Assembly (NCBI GenBank): GCA_002348905.1
Contig: DEBW01000121.1
Location: 1 to 9,075 of the forward strand
Direction: 5' to 3'
DNA length: 9,075 bases
Source: Ruminococcus flavefaciens
GTDB lineage: Bacteria; Bacillota; Clostridia; Oscillospirales; Ruminococcaceae
The position numbers and the translations under genes are program-made. Below the pieces are notes generated by a model. It searched no databases. It was not told the origin of the DNA and saw nothing but the letters and a program-made list of their open reading frames with translations. This document shows positions 6,201 to 9,075 of the stretch, one piece after another (position 1 is the first letter of the stretch; each line of letters starts with the position of its first letter).

Positions 6201-6856
6201 GGTATATCTCCTGTTTCACTTAGTAATGATAATAAAAGAGCAATGACATTTACTCCTGCGATACTCAGCACCAAAGCCACGACAGCGAGTACTACCGCTA
6301 TAGGGATGAATCTGTCGAGCTGTTTGCTTACGCCGTATTCATCAGTTACCTTTGCTTTCTTTGATATCAGCACACAGTTGAATATGCATACCAAGAAAAC
6401 CGGTATCACTCCTGCACATAAGCTTATCATGCCTGCTATACAGAATATCAGGAACCATTTTCCGGATTTCTGCGCTGCCGGACTTGTCTGCTGCTGCTGG
6501 ACTGGTCTTTCATAGGTTCTTCCGTTTACGGTAGTGGTATTTACAGCAGGTTTTCTGTTTTGCTGGTAAGCATTGGCGTTTGGTACAGTATATCTTGCAT
6601 TAGGCTGATTAAGCTGCTGACTTGACTTAGTTTTAACGATAGGATGGCTCAGCTGAGTTGGCTGAGCAGACTTCTGATACTGCTTGTTTATGTACTGCTG
6701 TTCAGTCTTATAGCTGACAGTATGATTGTCGTGACAGTTATCTTTATAATACTGGTTGAGCTGGTGCTTATTCTTGATATCGTCGATTATCTCATTTGTT
6801 GTCTGATCTATGACCTGACAGCTTGATTCATCTATGCATCTTCTGTAATCAGACAT
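6197..6856 (-). CDS. Membrane protein with long Gln/Asn-rich disordered N-terminus
   Basis: This 219-residue protein has no recognised function. The first 130 residues look disordered and are rich in Gln, Asn, Tyr and Thr, ending in a QQQQ run and a basic patch (QKSGK). Cys7, Cys13 and Cys41 lie in this part. Hydrophobic segments follow at about 134-164 (long enough for a helical hairpin) and 184-212, separated by a charged loop (SKKAKVTDEYG). A very strong RBS, AAGGAGG, stands 7 nt before the ATG, and the gene starts 18 nt after metA. It shares its plan of polar low-complexity N-terminus plus a membrane bundle with the overlapping downstream gene, so the two products may act together or be distant paralogues. 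That is inference. Confidence 0.78.
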   Translation of the reverse strand: MSDYRRCIDESSCQVIDQTTNEIIDDIKNKHQLNQYYKDNCHDNHTVSYKTEQQYINKQYQKSAQPTQLSHPIVKTKSSQQLNQPNARYTVPNANAYQQNRKPAVNTTTVNGRTYERPVQQQQTSPAAQKSGKWFLIFCIAGMISLCAGVIPVFLVCIFNCVLISKKAKVTDEYGVSKQLDRFIPIAVVLAVVALVLSIAGVNVIALLLSLLSETGDIP

Positions 6857-6874
6857 ATCTGTACCTCCTTATCA

Positions 6875-7822
6875 TCAGAAATTTGTCTCCCATGTCCAGC
6901 TGCGTATCTCAAGTTCGTCGAGATTGTACGGAGTTTTCTGGTATACGCAGTAATTCAGCCAGTTCGAGAACATGAGGTTGGCTGTGCATCTCCATGAAAA
7001 CACCGGCGTTTTAGTCGGATCATCATCAGGGAAATAGTTGTATGGTACTTGTATATCAAGTCCTTTGTCCTTGTCACGGAAATACTCGGAAGCAAGGGTA
7101 TCACGGTCATATTCAGAGTGTCCGGTTATAAAATACTGTCTGCCATTCTTATTGGCAATGATATGTACTCCGGCAAGCTCAGAAGATGTGATTATCTCAA
7201 GCTGTTTTACCTTTTCGATGTCTTCACGGCGAACCTCGGTATTTCTGCTGTGCGGTACATAGAAAACATCGTCAAATCCTCTGAGAAGCTGACAGTTTTC
7301 TACTTCTGCCTTATGAGGGAATACACCGAACATTTTCTGTTCAAGCTTATACTTAGGCACTCCGAAGTGGTAGTAAAGTCCAGCCTGAGCAGCCCAGCAT
7401 ATGTATATAGTTGAGAATACGTGAGTTTTTGACCATTCAAAAATGGAAGTTATCTCTTCCCAGTAGTCAACATCTTCGTATTTCAGTTTCTCCACAGGAG
7501 CACCTGTCACTATCATACCGTCATAGCGCTTGTTTTTTATCTCGTCGAAGGTCTTGTAGAAAGCTTCAAGGTGGTGGTGAGAGGTATTGCGGGAATTGTG
7601 CGAAGCCATCTGGAGCAGTTCGATATCCACCTGTATGGCTGAATTGCTGAGAAGGCGCATAAGCTGACATTCTGTCTCTATTTTCTTGGGCATGATGTTG
7701 AGGATGACCACCTTGAGCGGACGGATATCCTGATGTTCAGCCCTTTCTTTAGACATTACAAATATATTTTCTTCTCCCAGCGTTTTATAAGCCGGCAGTT
7801 CAGATGATATGCGGATAGGCAT
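6875..7822 (-). CDS. metA: Homoserine O-acyltransferase MetA (predicted acetyl-CoA type)
   Basis: This 315-residue cytoplasmic enzyme acylates L-homoserine for methionine synthesis. It is full length, from MPIRI to the C-terminal tail, with hallmark segments ILNIMP (40-45), TGAPVE (106-111), YICWAAQA (140-147), PHSR (190-193) and GHSEYD (234-239). Catalytic Cys142, His235 and Glu237 are present at the family's standard numbering. Residue 111 is Glu. In the MetA family, Gly111 (E. coli) goes with succinyl-CoA and Glu111 (Bacillus cereus) with acetyl-CoA, so this is predicted to be an O-acetyltransferase despite the common succinyltransferase name. AAAGGAG lies 7 nt before the ATG. It starts 13 nt after the small CxxC gene, leaving no room for its own SAM riboswitch or T-box leader. 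No other methionine gene is visible in the window. Confidence 0.97.
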   Translation of the reverse strand: MPIRISSELPAYKTLGEENIFVMSKERAEHQDIRPLKVVILNIMPKKIETECQLMRLLSNSAIQVDIELLQMASHNSRNTSHHHLEAFYKTFDEIKNKRYDGMIVTGAPVEKLKYEDVDYWEEITSIFEWSKTHVFSTIYICWAAQAGLYYHFGVPKYKLEQKMFGVFPHKAEVENCQLLRGFDDVFYVPHSRNTEVRREDIEKVKQLEIITSSELAGVHIIANKNGRQYFITGHSEYDRDTLASEYFRDKDKGLDIQVPYNYFPDDDPTKTPVFSWRCTANLMFSNWLNYCVYQKTPYNLDELEIRSWTWETNF

Positions 7823-7835
7823 TTGCAGTCTCCTT

Positions 7836-8222
7836 TCACTGGACGTTGTTTTGGTTTTTGCAGTTCTGACAGCCGTTCATGAAGTTATTGACGTTTTCGC
7901 ATATATTACTGTTTTCAGTTAGAAATTTAAGCTTTATCAGATTTGCGGACTTCTGCTTGTCCGGAATTTCAAATACCATAGTATCTATGCCTTTCAGGGC
8001 ACTTTTGAACATGACAGAGCGCACAAGACCGTCACAGAGCATGAGGTCGCCGCCGTCATCGTAGCCATATACTATAGTCTTTTCGGCTTCATAGGCGTAT
8101 GCGATGAAGCCGATAGTTTTTTCTCCATCGAGAGCTTCTGTGATATGCACGTTGTTTATACCTGCGGCGGCAATGACATCTTCATAGCCTGCGGTATCGA
8201 ACTTTTCCTGAATCTCCAGCAT
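7836..8222 (-). CDS. Small conserved clostridial protein with C-terminal CxxC, possibly GNAT-like
   Basis: This 128-residue protein has no firm function. Its middle part alternates strands and a helix (IGFIAYAYE 37-45, TIVYGYDDGGD 49-59, LCDGLVRSVMFKSALKGID 62-80) in a way that recalls the core of a GNAT acetyltransferase. The usual acetyl-CoA loop (Q/RxxGxG/A) is not evident, so this is a weak fold guess. The C-terminus carries FMNGCQNCK with Cys118 and Cys121, a possible metal or redox pair, plus Cys63 and Cys108. Start choice: ATG at 8222, with AAAGG 9 nt upstream and just 1 nt after the pseudouridine synthase stop. An in-frame ATG at 8282 would overlap that gene by 59 nt, and its extra residues look like shadow sequence. 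The tight spacing to its neighbours suggests translational coupling. Confidence 0.8.
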   Translation of the reverse strand: MLEIQEKFDTAGYEDVIAAAGINNVHITEALDGEKTIGFIAYAYEAEKTIVYGYDDGGDLMLCDGLVRSVMFKSALKGIDTMVFEIPDKQKSANLIKLKFLTENSNICENVNNFMNGCQNCKNQNNVQ

Positions 8223-8223
8223 A

Positions 8224-8955
8224 TCACTTAGCCTTTCCGATAGCTGTTCTGAGCGCACGAAGCTCCTCAGCGGTAAGTTCACGCCATGTACCCGGTTTGA
8301 GCATACCTAATTTGAGAGGTCCAATGCTTATGCGGCGGAGTCTTGCTACTTCAAGACCGACAGCTTCGCACATTTTACGTATCTGACGGTTTCTTCCTTC
8401 CTTGATAGTCATAAGAAGGACAACTCTGCCGGGTTCTTTTTCCTTGACAACGATAGTAGCCGGAAGAGTTTTCTTTCCGTCTATCTCAACGCCTTCTGAA
8501 AGCTGTACGAGCTGGTCGTCGTTTACATCAGGGCGTACAGTTACACGGTATGTCTTGGAAATATGTCTGCTTGGGTGCATGATGCTGTTTGCAAATTCAC
8601 CGTCATTGGTGAAAAGGAGAAGTCCCTCGGAATTACGGTCAAGTCTTCCTACAGGGTAAACTCTTTCCTCAACATCTTCAAGCAGGTCCATTACACAGCG
8701 GCGGTCAAGTTCGTCTGAAACAGTGGTAACATAGCCTCTTGGCTTGTTCATCATGAGGTATACAAGATTTTTCTTGCGAGGCATATATATACGCTCGCCG
8801 TCAATGGTGATAAGGTCTCTGTAGCCGCACTTGTCGCCGGGTTTTACGGGATGACCGTTGACCTTTACCCTGCCCTTTGACATAAGCTCCTCAGCCTTAC
8901 GGCGTGAGCAGAAGCCGCTGTCGGCGATGATTTTTTGTATTCTTGTTTTTTCCAC
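8224..8955 (-). CDS. rluB: RsuA/RluB-family rRNA pseudouridine synthase
   Basis: This 243-residue enzyme converts a specific uridine in ribosomal RNA to pseudouridine. An N-terminal S4 RNA-binding domain (about 3-60, with SGFCSRRKAEELM and VKVNG) precedes the catalytic domain. That domain carries MNKPRGYVTT (69-78), the active-site motif GRLDRNSEGLLLFTNDG (103-119) with catalytic Asp106, and the C-terminal EGRNRQIRKM motif. The length is normal for the family. The start is GTG, supported by AGAGGAG 5 nt upstream and by correct alignment of the S4 domain. RluB, acting on 23S rRNA, is the likelier identity in Firmicutes, but RsuA-type 16S specificity cannot be excluded from sequence. It is the first gene of the five-gene minus-strand operon, and its stop is 1 nt from the next start. 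Confidence 0.94.
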   Translation of the reverse strand: MEKTRIQKIIADSGFCSRRKAEELMSKGRVKVNGHPVKPGDKCGYRDLITIDGERIYMPRKKNLVYLMMNKPRGYVTTVSDELDRRCVMDLLEDVEERVYPVGRLDRNSEGLLLFTNDGEFANSIMHPSRHISKTYRVTVRPDVNDDQLVQLSEGVEIDGKKTLPATIVVKEKEPGRVVLLMTIKEGRNRQIRKMCEAVGLEVARLRRISIGPLKLGMLKPGTWRELTAEELRALRTAIGKAK

Positions 8956-8995
8956 AATATCTCCTCTTTCGTTGGGATAGATTTATTAATGCAGA

Positions 8996-9013
8996 GAACG
9001 CCGTCCGGCGTTC
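8996..9013. repeat. Palindrome in the leader of the pseudouridine synthase gene
   Basis: GAACGCC (8996-9002) pairs with GGCGTTC (9007-9013) around a 4-base loop. There is no adjacent T-run on either strand, so termination is unlikely. On the minus strand it ends 40 nt upstream of the GTG start. Its outer half, AGAACGCCGTCC, recurs exactly at 1515-1526, upstream of the other minus-strand unit. Confidence 0.55.
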
Positions 9014-9050
9014 CGTGACTGTCATAAAAATTTTGTAGCGCTTGAACGAT

Positions 9051-9069
9051 TGTGGGACGCTGTCCCACA
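9051..9069. repeat. Palindrome at the right edge, possible dispersed intergenic repeat
   Basis: TGTGGGAC (9051-9058) pairs with GTCCCACA (9062-9069) around GCT, followed by CCCTGC at the window end. The GGGACGCTGTCCC type of palindrome with C-rich spacers is, from general memory, common between genes in Ruminococcus-like genomes. A similar palindrome with a C-rich tail lies at 2-30. Confidence 0.5.
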
Positions 9070-9075
9070 CCCTGC

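Larger units (their letters stand above)
8956..9075. other. Leader/upstream region of the minus-strand operon, no promoter assigned
   Basis: No gene is supported here. The stretch contains a GAGGAG ribosome binding site (plus 8961-8966) for the pseudouridine synthase and two palindromes (8996-9013 and 9051-9069). No convincing -35/-10 pair was found on the minus strand, so the operon promoter may lie beyond the right edge, or these palindromes may sit inside its leader. Confidence 0.5.

Noticed and set aside
7823..7835. SAM riboswitch or T-box leader for metA
   Set aside because: Only 13 nt separate metA from the preceding gene, filled by its ribosome binding site.
8223..8282. N-terminal extension of the small CxxC protein to an ATG at 8282
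   Set aside because: The extra 20 residues lie entirely over the end of the pseudouridine synthase gene. The ATG at 8222 has a ribosome binding site and the coupled stop-start spacing expected in this operon.
8996..9013. Leader palindrome as a rho-independent terminator
   Set aside because: No T-run follows on either strand: CTGCATTAAT follows on the minus strand and CGTGACTG on the plus strand.
8865..9068. 67-residue minus-strand reading frame starting in the right-edge palindrome
   Set aside because: It runs out of frame into the S4 domain of the pseudouridine synthase, is built from palindromic non-coding DNA at its start, and has no ribosome binding site inside the window.

Overview
The window looks like a chromosomal segment from a fibre-degrading, Ruminococcus-type member of the Clostridia. 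The best evidence is a very large secreted esterase with a type I dockerin, Thr-rich linkers and a non-canonical second calcium loop of the kind seen in Ruminococcus flavefaciens-like cellulosomes. The sigma-A type promoter, AAGGAGG ribosome binding sites and AT-rich intergenic DNA also fit a Firmicute. The species cannot be fixed from sequence reading alone.

Layout. Positions 1-93 hold no gene, only a palindrome and a strong rho-independent terminator. Positions 94-1479 are a two-gene minus-strand unit encoding two short RadC/JAB (MPN) family proteins. One keeps the full JAMM metal site and its upstream partner has lost it. Positions 1480-1819 are an AT-rich divergent promoter region with a clear extended -10 promoter for the plus-strand gene. 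Positions 1820-5473 encode a 1217-residue protein read as signal peptide, N-terminal beta domain, CE12 SGNH esterase, ricin-B/CBM13-like lectin, pectin-enzyme accessory domain, linker, dockerin, linker, CBM35 and a second CE12 esterase. A convergent pair of hairpin terminators follows (5482-5567).

Positions 5574-8955 are a tightly packed minus-strand operon. In transcription order it encodes an RsuA/RluB-type pseudouridine synthase, a small conserved protein with a C-terminal CxxC, MetA, and two low-complexity membrane proteins that overlap by ATGA. All gaps are 18 nt or less. The last 120 bases are the operon's upstream region and carry two palindromes.

Functionally, the esterase would be exported, docked on a cellulosome scaffoldin, and used to deacetylate pectin (rhamnogalacturonan) or other acetylated plant polysaccharides. 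The 5574-8955 operon mixes ribosome modification, methionine synthesis and uncharacterised envelope proteins, so it looks housekeeping rather than pathway-specific. MetA carries Glu111, which predicts use of acetyl-CoA despite the usual succinyltransferase name. No mobile element, CRISPR array, tRNA or rRNA was recognised. The items most worth a second look are the intact/degenerate JAB pair, the dockerin-in-the-middle double esterase, the operator-like palindrome over its -35 box, and the two uncharacterised families in the metA operon.
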